Shown: positions 15,062-22,400 of the stretch, piece by piece
Numbering within the stretch: the first letter of the stretch is position 1
Layout: each line of letters starts with the position of its first letter
The notes under the pieces: model-generated
Seen by the model: only the letters and a program-made list of their open reading frames with translations
What the model was told of the DNA's origin: nothing
The model's database searches: none
Assembly: GCA_964531295.1 (NCBI GenBank)
Contig: CAZHHJ010000028.1
Coordinates: forward strand, 1 to 22,400
Reading direction: 5' to 3'
DNA length: 22,400 nt
DNA from: JAAYJK01 sp964531295
GTDB taxonomy: Bacteria; Bacillota; Syntrophomonadia; Syntrophomonadales; Syntrophomonadaceae
Program-made: the position numbers and the translations under genes

Positions 15062-15293
15062 ATGCAAAAGACTCCCTGATCTTCTGTAATTCCAGCATTA
15101 GAGCCAAAGATTCTTCGGCCTCGCTTTCGTCCATGATCTGCATGGCAAAACCTGCATGGACCAAGACCCACTGTCCAATTTGGGCATCTGGAGTTAATAC
15201 TATACTTATTTCTACCTGATTGGCATTGACATCAACTACTGCCATATCGTTTTCTGACTTAGATATTATTTTACCAGGTACACCAAGACACAT
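15051..15293 (-). CDS. hypC: Hydrogenase maturation chaperone HypC
   Basis: An 80-residue chaperone that carries the iron centre from HypD to the hydrogenase large subunit. The N-terminus MCLGVPGKI provides the essential Cys2, exposed after removal of Met. The body is the small beta barrel typical of the family (DMAVVDVNANQVEISIV, GQWVLVHAGFAMQIMDESEA). It starts one base after the hypF stop, with a GAGAGGGGAAAG site inside the hypF 3' end. Only one hypC-type gene is seen here, so it may also serve as the large-subunit chaperone (HybG-like role). Confidence 0.98.
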   Translation of the reverse strand: MCLGVPGKIISKSENDMAVVDVNANQVEISIVLTPDAQIGQWVLVHAGFAMQIMDESEAEESLALMLELQKIRESFAYGQ

Positions 15294-15294
15294 A

Positions 15295-17562
15295 TTACTT
15301 TCCCCTCTCGCTTGCTATTACTGCCTGCCCCAGCGAAATGCCGCCATCTCCTGGTGGCAGTTGCTGGTGCTGGTAAACTTCAAATCCATTACCGCTTAAG
15401 CTTTTGACTAATTCTGATAGTAAAATCTGGTTATGAAAGACACCGCCGCTCAATACCACTCTGTTTAAACTGGTTTTTTCGCGGGTTCTAATTAGGGTTT
15501 TAAGAAACATATCACTTATAGTAGTGTGAAATTTTCCGGCTATGGTAGCTACCGGTAATTTTTTATGAATATCAACAACAATTTCTGACCACATGGGCAG
15601 GCTGTTCATTATTAACATATCCGCTTCTGCTTCAATAGAATATTGATACCTAAATGAAGCTTTTCTATCTGTAGCGGCTTCCAGCTCAATCGCGGCCTGC
15701 CCTTCATAACAATTTATCGGACATATTCCCAGGATTGCTCCCATTGCATCAAAAAGCCGGCCGCAGGATGATGTGGATATTTCCTTTTGACTTTCCATGC
15801 GCTGCAAGATCAGATCTCTTTCTGCCCTTTGCAGAACAGGTAATAGTTTTTCAGCCGCTTCGATGCCTTTATCACCCAGAGCTGCTACCAGGTATATAAA
15901 TGCCATACGGTAGGGGCGTCGGCTGCTCAAATCTCCTCCTACCAGGGGCAGATATTTTAAATGCCCCAGCCGGGAAAAGTTTTGGTAGCCTCCCCTTAAT
16001 ACTTCACAGCCCCAAACAGCCCCATCAATTCCCCAACCGCTTCCATCACATATAAGTCCTAAGACTTCACCCTGCAGGCTGTGTTCCGCCATTACCGAAG
16101 CTAGGTGGGCATGGTGATGCTGTACCTCGAGCAACTCCACATCTTTTTGGGCTTTAGCCCAGCGGGTGGACTGGTATTCTGGATGAAGGTCATGCCCAAT
16201 AATTTCTGGCTTTATTGCCAGCATATTTTCAAATCTTTCTATGCCATTCAAAAAATTTAAGTAGTTATTATAATGATTCAGGTCTCCCCAGTGCTGACTT
16301 AAATAAGCTTCACTGCCTCTGGTCATACAAAAAGTATTTTTCAATTCACTGCCCACTGCCAGTACCGGCCGGGAGAAAGTGGGAATTGGGATAGCGGCCG
16401 GCACATAACCCCGAGCCCTCCTGAAAAAATGTGTCTTTCCTTGCGGTGTAACACTTATTACCGAATCATCACAGGGGTTATAAATATCACGATCATGGAT
16501 AAGAAAATAATCAGCGATATCCTCAAGTTTTTCTATTGCATCTTGGTTAGTTATTATCAAGGGTTCATCGCTTATATTGGCGCTGGTCATGATTAGCATA
16601 TCCAAATCGTCAGCAAATAAGAGATAATGCAAAGGGGTGTAGGGCAGTATTACTCCCAGGGTGTTAAGACCAGGATGAATAATATCTCCGGGAAGCCCAT
16701 TCTCATCCCGGGTGAGCATAACTACTATGGGTGCCTGACGGGAAGTTAAATACTCTTCTTCAGCAGAGTTAATCTCACAATAAGTGCGGGCTGTGGCCAG
16801 ATCCCTGGTCATAACTGCAAATGGTTTGGCATCACGCCTTTTACGCTGTCTGAGTCTGGAAACTGCTTCCCTATTCCTGGCATCGACGGCTAGATGAAAT
16901 CCCCCCAGGCCTTTAACTGCGATAATAAAGCCTTTTTTTAATAAATCACTGACATTTTCATTTACTATTTTCTGACTGCGATTGAGCAGGGTCAGATGAG
17001 GTCCACATAGCGGACAGGCATTGGGTTGAGCGTGAAAACGCCGGTTCAAAGGATCTTCATACTCTGCCTGGCAGCTGGGACACATAGGAAAAGATGCCAT
17101 AGTGGTTTTGGCCCGATCATAGGGTATATCCTGGATTATAGTAAAACGAGGACCGCAGTTGGTACAATTGGCAAAAGGGTATAAATAACGCCGGTTGGCA
17201 GGGTCTGATACATCGCGTTTACATTCCGCGCAAGTAGCGATATCCGGGGATAACATTACATTCCGGTTCTCGTCTTTTGCGCTGGCCTGGATGCTGAATT
17301 CCTGGTAACCGGCAGCATCGATTTCCTCCACACTGTATTCCCGGATAAGGGACAGGGGTGGAGGAGATTTTATGATTCTATCTACGAATTCATCTAATTT
17401 ATCAGGCAGGCCTTCAATTTCAATGAAAACTCCTTGGGATGAATTTAATACCCATCCCATTAAGCCCAGCTCTGATGCCAGCCGAAAAACATGGGGTCTA
17501 AATCCCACCCCTTGTACTATACCGTTAATTTGCATTTTGTAGCACGATTTGTTCACCCGCAT
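15295..17562 (-). CDS. hypF: Carbamoyltransferase HypF
   Basis: A 755-residue enzyme that turns carbamoyl phosphate and ATP into carbamoyl adenylate and moves the carbamoyl group to the HypE C-terminal cysteine, the source of the CN ligands. An acylphosphatase domain comes first (about 8-95) with VQGVGFRPHVF. Two zinc fingers follow (C111/C114/C133/C136 and C161/C164/C183/C186). A YrdC-like nucleotide-binding domain spans about 200-390, with KRRDAKPFAVM. The C-terminal Kae1-like domain has the metal-binding EVQHHHAHLASVMAEH and later VVLSGGVFHN and GDGGISLGQA. The ATG at 17562 has a modest CAGGT upstream. It begins after the hairpin at 17633-17678, so the hypFCDE segment may have its own promoter or depend on read-through. 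Confidence 0.98.
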   Translation of the reverse strand: MRVNKSCYKMQINGIVQGVGFRPHVFRLASELGLMGWVLNSSQGVFIEIEGLPDKLDEFVDRIIKSPPPLSLIREYSVEEIDAAGYQEFSIQASAKDENRNVMLSPDIATCAECKRDVSDPANRRYLYPFANCTNCGPRFTIIQDIPYDRAKTTMASFPMCPSCQAEYEDPLNRRFHAQPNACPLCGPHLTLLNRSQKIVNENVSDLLKKGFIIAVKGLGGFHLAVDARNREAVSRLRQRKRRDAKPFAVMTRDLATARTYCEINSAEEEYLTSRQAPIVVMLTRDENGLPGDIIHPGLNTLGVILPYTPLHYLLFADDLDMLIMTSANISDEPLIITNQDAIEKLEDIADYFLIHDRDIYNPCDDSVISVTPQGKTHFFRRARGYVPAAIPIPTFSRPVLAVGSELKNTFCMTRGSEAYLSQHWGDLNHYNNYLNFLNGIERFENMLAIKPEIIGHDLHPEYQSTRWAKAQKDVELLEVQHHHAHLASVMAEHSLQGEVLGLICDGSGWGIDGAVWGCEVLRGGYQNFSRLGHLKYLPLVGGDLSSRRPYRMAFIYLVAALGDKGIEAAEKLLPVLQRAERDLILQRMESQKEISTSSCGRLFDAMGAILGICPINCYEGQAAIELEAATDRKASFRYQYSIEAEADMLIMNSLPMWSEIVVDIHKKLPVATIAGKFHTTISDMFLKTLIRTREKTSLNRVVLSGGVFHNQILLSELVKSLSGNGFEVYQHQQLPPGDGGISLGQAVIASERGK

Positions 17563-17632
17563 AAAATACCTGCTTTATAATCTGTTCTATCAAGTAATTT
17601 GTCCTGAAAAGGAGCTTGTTTATGTAAAGCAT

Positions 17633-17678
17633 AAAAAACTATCCAAGCGGGCAGACTGGCTTACTTGCCAGTCTGCCC
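17633..17678 (-). terminator. Strong 12-bp hairpin between hyaD and hypF
   Basis: GGGCAGACTGGC (17649-17660) and GCCAGTCTGCCC (17667-17678) form a perfect GC-rich 12-bp stem with a 6-base loop. On the minus strand a run of six T follows after ten bases. It can end or attenuate the hyaABCD transcript before hypF, giving more structural than accessory mRNA, or act as an RNA-stabilising stem. The rest of the 200-base gap shows no gene. Confidence 0.65.
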
Positions 17679-17766
17679 GGAATGGACATTTATCGATCGG
17701 TAAATCTGTTTTGACTAGGACTGCATGCAAACTACCATAATTGTCTTATCTGGTATTAAAAAGCAA

Positions 17767-18234
17767 TTACCTGGTCATAATGCCGGCTATATCCTGTTGA
17801 ATAAGTTCGATCACCCGGGGCAATTTAGCTTGAATTCCTGGAGTAAGTTCCATTCCCAGCTTGATAAGCCCCGGTTCGATACCAAAGACTAATATTTCCG
17901 GTTCATACCCCATCATCTTGGCCATACTAACCGCCTCAATAAAGTGCATCTCGTGAAGTGAAGTGATATTGCTGTCCGGCTGTAAACCCAGTTCTTCCAG
18001 AGGTGCTCGATATATGGTACCAGGGTCGCCCCCAGCCTGCATAGCATCTATTAGTATTAAGATATCGTAATTGCTAAAGATATCCAGCATATCGTAGCTG
18101 TTAACACCGGCATCAATTAAATCGATTTCTTCCGGGAGGCATTTCATTTCCGTCAGGCGCTTGATAATGTGAATACCTACTCCTTCATCCTGCATTAATA
18201 AATTACCTATTCCTACTACTGCAATTTTACTCAA
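17767..18234 (-). CDS. hyaD: Hydrogenase maturation endopeptidase
   Basis: A 155-residue nickel-dependent protease of the HybD/HyaD family. It removes the C-terminal peptide of the large subunit after metal insertion. The start is a TTG placed 7 bases after a perfect AGGAGG that overlaps the hyaC stop. The expected nickel ligands are E17 (GIGNLLMQDEGVG), D63 (LILIDAMQAGG) and H94 (SLHEMHF). In HyaB the likely cut is after H464, releasing a 15-residue tail. A protease of this type checks nickel bound at the active site, so here it must accept a selenium-containing site. Location next to the structural genes supports dedication to this hydrogenase. Confidence 0.96.
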   Translation of the reverse strand: MSKIAVVGIGNLLMQDEGVGIHIIKRLTEMKCLPEEIDLIDAGVNSYDMLDIFSNYDILILIDAMQAGGDPGTIYRAPLEELGLQPDSNITSLHEMHFIEAVSMAKMMGYEPEILVFGIEPGLIKLGMELTPGIQAKLPRVIELIQQDIAGIMTR

Positions 18235-18246
18235 TCAAAAGCCTCC

Positions 18247-18882
18247 TCAGGCTCCTATACCCTTATCATCATGAGCATGAGCACTATCATGGAAGCCCTG
18301 GGGTATTTTACCGGTAAACATGGATAATAATACCGGAATACCTTCGGAAACGTCCAGATACACATGAGCCACAATTGAGAGCACAAAAAGCCAGTTAATT
18401 ATATAATGAATAACTCTCACTGCGATCAGTCCACCCAGACTGCCGCCCAGTCCCATGAAAGCATAGGGGTTGTAGAGAATAAAACCAGTGATTATCATGC
18501 CAATTGCCATAAGCAACCAGCCAGTATACATCATTTTCTGCCCTGGATTGTATTTGCCATAATCTGGATGGGTATCGCTTAAAAATAGATAGTACTTCAT
18601 CATACTGGGGAGATTCTTAATGTCTGCTATAGGATTGAAAACCAGATTTTTGGCATCTTTAGCGACAATTGCATAGTATACCCGACCAATGACTCCAAAT
18701 ACCAGCACATAGGCCATGGCAAAATGAATCATTCGGGGAGTATCCATGTTGCTGAAAAGCCTGAAAGACTCTGGAGCATGGATATAGAACCCGGTCAGTA
18801 TCAGAAGGGTAATCGCAATCATGTTCGTCCAGTGGAAAATCCTGATCCAAATTGAATGTCTTTGTTCCATCTGTTTTACCAT
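18247..18882 (-). CDS. hyaC: Hydrogenase cytochrome b subunit
   Basis: A 211-residue di-heme membrane protein that passes electrons between the hydrogenase small subunit and the quinone pool. The ATG at 18882 is 7 bases after GGGGGG; a TTG one codon upstream is less likely. Four hydrophobic segments lie at about 20-36, 51-73, 116-137 and 153-178. Candidate heme-b histidines are H17 (IFHWTN), H53 (MIHFAMAY), H159 (RVIHYI) and H173 (VAHVYLD), the HyaC/cytochrome b561 pattern. The gene starts a few bases behind hyaB. It fixes the enzyme as a respiratory, membrane-bound (group 1) type rather than a soluble one. The direction of electron flow, uptake or evolution, is not shown by sequence. Confidence 0.95.
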   Translation of the reverse strand: MVKQMEQRHSIWIRIFHWTNMIAITLLILTGFYIHAPESFRLFSNMDTPRMIHFAMAYVLVFGVIGRVYYAIVAKDAKNLVFNPIADIKNLPSMMKYYLFLSDTHPDYGKYNPGQKMMYTGWLLMAIGMIITGFILYNPYAFMGLGGSLGGLIAVRVIHYIINWLFVLSIVAHVYLDVSEGIPVLLSMFTGKIPQGFHDSAHAHDDKGIGA

Positions 18883-18894
18883 CAAAATTCCCCC

Positions 18895-20334
18895 CTAACT
18901 GACGGCAAATTTACTGATTAGATTTTTATCAGGGGTCATGAGGTGAATCGCACATGCCAGGCAAGGGTCAAATGACCTTACTACCCTTACGATTTCCACC
19001 GGGTTCTTAGGATCGGCAACTGGCGTGCCTATAAGCGCCTGCTCCATCGGACCTTTAACTCCCCGCTCATCCCGCGGTGACATATTCCAGGTGCTGGGAA
19101 CTACAGAATTATATATGGCGGTGCGCTGATGTTCTATCTTGTTCCAGTGTCCAAGTGCTCCGCGCGGTGCTTCAGTAAGTCCCATACCCTGTGCTGATGC
19201 GGGTATTTTATGGGGAGTAGTAACCGGTTGGCCAGGCTCTAATTGGCCCACCCATTCATCCATGGCTTTGCAAACCATTGAGGTTTCAATAGCCCTGGCA
19301 AAGTGGCGGCCCATAACTGAAAAGGCCTTATTACCCAGTCCTACTACATCTTTCTGCTTCATCACCCATAGTCTAGCCAGAGGACCAACTTCCATGGGTT
19401 GACCATTATAACGAGGTGCTTTGATCCAGGAATAAGCATCTTTCTTTTCGGCATCTGGTTTAATTACTGCTTCGGTAGGTTTGTTACCACCGGTGTCATC
19501 AACATACCAGGAATACTTAACTTCTTCGGCAATCTTTTCTGGATCGAAGTCTCTGTACTGCCCTTGCAGATAAATACCGGAGGGGAAGTATTTTTCTTTC
19601 TTGACATGGTCCATGCCTTCTTCCAGCGGCATAGCTCCATAAGATAGCATATTCATACAGCCCTGGCCAATCTCGAACCAGTCAGAATAGGCTCCGGCCA
19701 CCGCTTGTACTATAGGAATGTAAACATTATCTATAAAACCTTGTAATTCCTGGAGACGGTACTTGAAGTCGATTACTTTTTGGGCATCAGGAACTTCAGT
19801 GGTTCCGCCTGGTGCAATAGCCATCTGGTGGGGCATTTTGCCGCCCCACAAGGCGGTCATTTCATGCGCTTTGGCCCGCATTTTCAGGGCTAGCAGATAA
19901 GCGTCCACCCCGGCCTGGTTTACATCCGGTGGCAGGCGGAAATCAGCCTCATAACGGGGAATAAATGGCGGTACATCCGGTCCTTTAACAAAGTCCAATG
20001 CCGCCAGATGGAAAAAGTGTAGAATATGAGATTGTATATAATTTGATCCTAAAATAAGGTTCCTGATAATCCTCCCATTGGGTGGTGGTTCAATGCCAAA
20101 AGCATTCTCTAAAGCCAGCGTTCCCGCGCTAGCATGAGCTACCGGTCAGACGCCGCAGGTTCTTTGCATGAGCTGAACTGCATCCCTGGGGTCACGGCCC
20201 TGCATGATCAATTCCAGTCCGCGGAAAAGCATACCCATGGATTTGGCATCAGTTACTACACCGCCTTCTACTTCTACCTCAACTGCTAGGTGGCCTTCAA
20301 TGCGAGTGATTGGATCTACTAAGATCTTAGCCAT
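18895..20334 (-). CDS. hyaB: [NiFe] hydrogenase large subunit, selenoprotein with Sec63 in the L1 motif
   Basis: One 480-codon frame interrupted only by a TGA at 20146-20148 that I read as selenocysteine (479 residues). It starts ATG within TAATG at the hyaA stop. MAKILVDPITRIEGH opens the subunit, with the proton-gate E13. L1 is R58-T-C60-G-V-U63-P-V-A-H67: everything fits R-x-C-G-x-C-x3-H except that the second Cys is TGA. Translation past it continues as PVAHASAGTLALENAFGIEP and joins seamlessly to LDFVKGPDVPPFIPRYEADF. The later APRGALGHW segment is typical. L2 is DPCLACAIH with C458, C461 and H464, so both C-terminal ligands are ordinary cysteines. A 15-residue tail follows for HyaD cleavage. 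A SECIS-like hairpin follows the TGA. A nonsense mutation is the alternative, but the exact position, the intact frame and the hairpin argue against it. Confidence 0.93.
20107..20148 (-). promoter_or_regulatory. Bacterial SECIS element following the in-frame TGA of hyaB
   Basis: Downstream of TGA (20148-20146) come 12 bases, then GCTAGCG (20133-20127), a 6-base loop CGGGAA (20126-20121) and CGCTGGC (20120-20114). All seven stem positions pair, one as G-U. CTC (20138-20136) and GAG (20109-20107) can extend the stem after a small internal loop. The GG in the loop sits about 21 bases after the TGA, close to the spacing in E. coli fdhF, where SelB contacts a GGU loop. This fits the bacterial SECIS pattern of a short stem, small apical loop and early G. 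Folding was done by hand. Confidence 0.85.
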
Positions 20335-21395
20335 TAATCGTCACCCTCTTTCTCATCCTGCTTCTTTTTTGGACCGATACGGCCGGTTAGTACATTACCA
20401 GCCAGATGACCGGCAATACCTACTCCCGCTGCTACACCCAGTACGGCGCCGATCTGATCAACAGTAGCGGTAATTCCAGGAGCTATAGGCATTTCCGGCA
20501 TTCTTTCGTACATCGGCCAACCCGGGAATTCCGGCTCTGTACAAGCTATACATGGTCCGCCGGCCTTTATACAGGTGTTTACACCATTGTTCCATAAACG
20601 ATAAGTGGTATCACAATGGGCGATAGGACCTTTACATCCTAACTCGAGCAAACAACCGGGATCACCAAAATCCTTGGCAAAAATAGCATTGTCAAAATAC
20701 TGCCTTCTCTGGCAGTTATCATGGAGTATACCGCTGAAGAACATGGTGGGGCGCCCAAAGCTATCCAGTTCGGGCAAACCATAGAGCAGTATATGAGCTA
20801 TGGTTCCCACTACCCAGTCAGGATGAGGAGGACAGCCGGGGATATTAATTATGGGCACATTTTTAACTATTTCAGTGACGGTTTTGCAGTCGGTTGGGTT
20901 AGGCGGAGTTGCCGGAATCCCTCCGAATGATGAACAGGTGCCAACACTCAAGATGGCCATAGCCTGACTGCCAATGTCTTTTACCGCATCCATAAAGGTT
21001 AGATGCTCACCGTTTCTCTCTCCAATGATGCAGTATTTACCGTTGGCTCCAGTTGGAACCGCACCTTCAACCACCAGAATAAATTTGCCCTTGTTTTCTT
21101 CCACGGTTTTGAACAGGCCTTCTTCAGTAGCTAGGCTACCAGCAGCAGCCATTATCGTCTGATGAAAACGCAGGCTGATAACTTCCAATAATACCTTTTC
21201 AATATCAGGATGAACGGAGTTCAATAAGGATACAGAGCATCCGGAACAACTTCCGCCCTGTATCCAAACCACCGGTGGAGCTCCAGCAGCCATGGCTTCC
21301 TTCATGAAAGGGGCCAGGTATCCGGATAGGGATACCGCTGCGGCGCCACCTGCGCATAATTTAACAAAATTACGACGACTAAGCTTGGTAGGCAT
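20334..21395 (-). CDS. hyaA: [NiFe] hydrogenase small subunit, Tat-exported and membrane-anchored
   Basis: A 353-residue electron-transfer subunit. The Tat motif SRRNFVK (6-12) and a hydrophobic stretch to about residue 36 export the folded heterodimer. Proximal [4Fe-4S] ligands are C50, C53, C154 and C188. Distal ligands are H225, C228, C248 and C254. The medial cluster region has C261, C275, C282 and C285; C275 lies where standard enzymes have proline, which suggests a [4Fe-4S] rather than [3Fe-4S] cluster. A C-terminal hydrophobic segment (about 310-336) followed by basic residues would dock to HyaC. The ATG follows a GGGGGG site. Its TAA shares one base with the hyaB ATG. About 99 bases separate it from hypB, with no convincing promoter, so hypAB may be co-transcribed with it. 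Confidence 0.97.
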   Translation of the reverse strand: MPTKLSRRNFVKLCAGGAAAVSLSGYLAPFMKEAMAAGAPPVVWIQGGSCSGCSVSLLNSVHPDIEKVLLEVISLRFHQTIMAAAGSLATEEGLFKTVEENKGKFILVVEGAVPTGANGKYCIIGERNGEHLTFMDAVKDIGSQAMAILSVGTCSSFGGIPATPPNPTDCKTVTEIVKNVPIINIPGCPPHPDWVVGTIAHILLYGLPELDSFGRPTMFFSGILHDNCQRRQYFDNAIFAKDFGDPGCLLELGCKGPIAHCDTTYRLWNNGVNTCIKAGGPCIACTEPEFPGWPMYERMPEMPIAPGITATVDQIGAVLGVAAGVGIAGHLAGNVLTGRIGPKKKQDEKEGDD

Positions 21396-21494
21396 TTACA
21401 TATTCCCCCCAACTCACAAATTTTTTTAGATAATCCCTAATCTTCTATAAATATAAGAATTATAAAATTCGCGTCATTATCTCTCTATCAATCC

Positions 21495-22172
21495 TTAAAT
21501 CTTAACTTTCTTTTTGTCCACCTCCTCCAATAGCCAGTCAGTCCATTCGCCAATTCCCTGACCGGTACGGCAGGATAAAGTAAATGTCTGAGCGGTCGGG
21601 TTTATATTTTCCAGGTCTTTTAGAAACCTTTCCAAACTAAAATCGGTATATGGTAATAGATCAACCTTGTTAAGGATAACTGCCCGGGATTGATGGAATA
21701 TTAAGGGGTATTTTAAAGGCTTATCATTTCCTTCCGCAGTACTGAGCACCACTACTTTATAATCCTCACCCAGGTCAAATTCTGCCGGGCAAACTAAATT
21801 GCCGACATTTTCTATAAAAATCAGATCGAGATTATCATGTCCTGGGAGATCTTTAAAAGCTTTACCAACCATACCTGCATCCAGGTGGCAGGTTCCTTTA
21901 GTATTAATCTGTATTACCTGCACTCCTTTTTGTTCGATGCGCTGAGCATCCTGATCAGTATACAGATCGCCTTCTATTACTCCCAGTCTAAGCTGTCCAT
22001 TCAAGGCTTCAATGGTTCTCTCCAAAAGGGTGGTTTTACCGGCTCCGGGAGAACTCATCAAATTAAGTACCAGTATGCCCTGATTCTCAAATTCATTGCG
22101 GTTTTTTCGGGCTAGGAGTTCATTGGATCCCAGGATGTTACTTTCCAGTTTAATCTGTACCATCTGCTTCAA
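21495..22172 (-). CDS. hypB: Hydrogenase nickel incorporation GTPase HypB
   Basis: A 225-residue SIMIBI-class GTPase that, with HypA, delivers nickel to the large subunit. The P loop is SPGAGKTT (41-48). The G-domain metal site appears as TKGTCHLDA (C95, H96) and NLVCPAEFDLGE (C128). Base recognition is by NKVD (168-171). There is no N-terminal CxxCGC nickel site and no His-rich stretch, so it lacks the nickel-storage extension found in some homologues. Its ATG overlaps the hypA stop as ATGA, showing translational coupling. All catalytic elements are present. Confidence 0.97.
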   Translation of the reverse strand: MKQMVQIKLESNILGSNELLARKNRNEFENQGILVLNLMSSPGAGKTTLLERTIEALNGQLRLGVIEGDLYTDQDAQRIEQKGVQVIQINTKGTCHLDAGMVGKAFKDLPGHDNLDLIFIENVGNLVCPAEFDLGEDYKVVVLSTAEGNDKPLKYPLIFHQSRAVILNKVDLLPYTDFSLERFLKDLENINPTAQTFTLSCRTGQGIGEWTDWLLEEVDKKKVKI

Positions 22173-22400
22173 TCTCCTTCGTAATAGTCTATATATAACT
22201 CCCGTCCAGATATTATTTCAACTTTATGCCCGGAACAATGGGGACATATAAAATAATATTCATTGTCAAGTGTGAAAGGATGGTGGCAGTCCCGGCAGAT
22301 GCACTTGGTATCTTTTTCTTCGATATCAAGTTTGGCCCCCATAAACAACTCGTCCTGTGTTCCCAATGCCTCAAATGCAAATAGCAAACTGTCAGGCAGG
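22169..22400 (-). CDS. hypA: Nickel metallochaperone HypA, 5' end outside the window
   Basis: The C-terminal about 77 residues of HypA; the frame stays open to the window edge (LPDSLLFAFEALGTQDELF), so the start and the nickel-binding MHE N-terminus are not visible. The zinc domain shows the two pairs CICRDC and CPHC, followed by VEIISGRELYI, a typical HypA ending. It hands nickel to the large subunit with HypB. The promoter of the whole cluster must lie beyond 22,400. Confidence 0.95.
   Translation of the reverse strand, partial: LPDSLLFAFEALGTQDELFMGAKLDIEEKDTKCICRDCHHPFTLDNEYYFICPHCSGHKVEIISGRELYIDYYEGD

Noticed and set aside
17549..17740. Plus-strand open frame across the hyaD-hypF gap
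   Set aside because: It starts inside hypF on the opposite strand, passes through the perfect 12-bp hairpin, and does not look like a protein.
19999..20148. hyaB as a pseudogene or as two separate genes split at the TGA
   Set aside because: The stop is exactly at a metal-ligand cysteine, the 49 codons after it complete the conserved L1 region in the same frame, a SECIS-like hairpin follows, and every maturation gene is intact. A second start at the TTG at 19998 would lack L1 and has no Shine-Dalgarno site.
1..22400. CRISPR arrays, insertion sequences, prophage genes, rRNA
   Set aside because: No regularly spaced repeats, transposase, integrase or phage structural genes, and no rRNA-like sequence were seen.

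Overview
The window reads as chromosomal DNA of an anaerobic, spore-forming-lineage Firmicute, most likely a clostridial relative of Syntrophomonas. This is inferred from gene families and gene order (polA-mutM-ytaF-coaE, a sporulation-type sensor kinase, an orphan ECF sigma factor) and from purine-rich Shine-Dalgarno sites with frequent TTG starts. No search was possible, so the genus is a guess.

Left part (1-2,705, genes on the minus strand): a two-PAS sigma-54 activator, a small membrane-anchored protein with a peptidoglycan-binding-like tail, a short decayed-looking coding fragment, and tRNA-Leu(CAA) with a consensus promoter and its own terminator. Middle part (2,980-11,785, plus strand): an ECF sigma factor, the DNA repair and housekeeping run polA, mutM, ytaF, coaE, then a lytic transglycosylase, an oligopeptide-type solute-binding protein, and an unrecognised 116-residue protein. 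A possible small minus-strand gene lies at 11,028-11,237. A soluble histidine kinase (11,835-12,677, minus) follows.

Right part (12,972-22,400, minus strand): a complete respiratory [NiFe]-hydrogenase locus. In transcription order it is hypA (cut by the window end), hypB, hyaA (small subunit with Tat signal), hyaB (large subunit), hyaC (cytochrome b), hyaD (maturation protease), then, after a strong hairpin, hypF, hypC, hypD and hypE. HypF/E make the CN ligand, HypC/D assemble Fe(CN)2CO, HypA/B insert nickel, and HyaD trims the large subunit. The enzyme would sit outside the membrane and exchange electrons with quinone through HyaC.

The main discovery is in hyaB. Its frame is broken only by one TGA, exactly where the second cysteine of the N-terminal L1 metal-binding motif (R-x-C-G-x-C-x3-H) should be. 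A 7-bp hairpin with a GG-containing 6-nt loop starts 13 nt after the TGA, as expected for a bacterial SECIS element. I read hyaB as one 479-residue selenoprotein, R-T-C-G-V-Sec-P-V-A-H. Known [NiFeSe] hydrogenases carry Sec in the C-terminal L2 motif as a terminal nickel ligand. Here L2 keeps both cysteines and Sec takes a position that normally bridges Ni and Fe.
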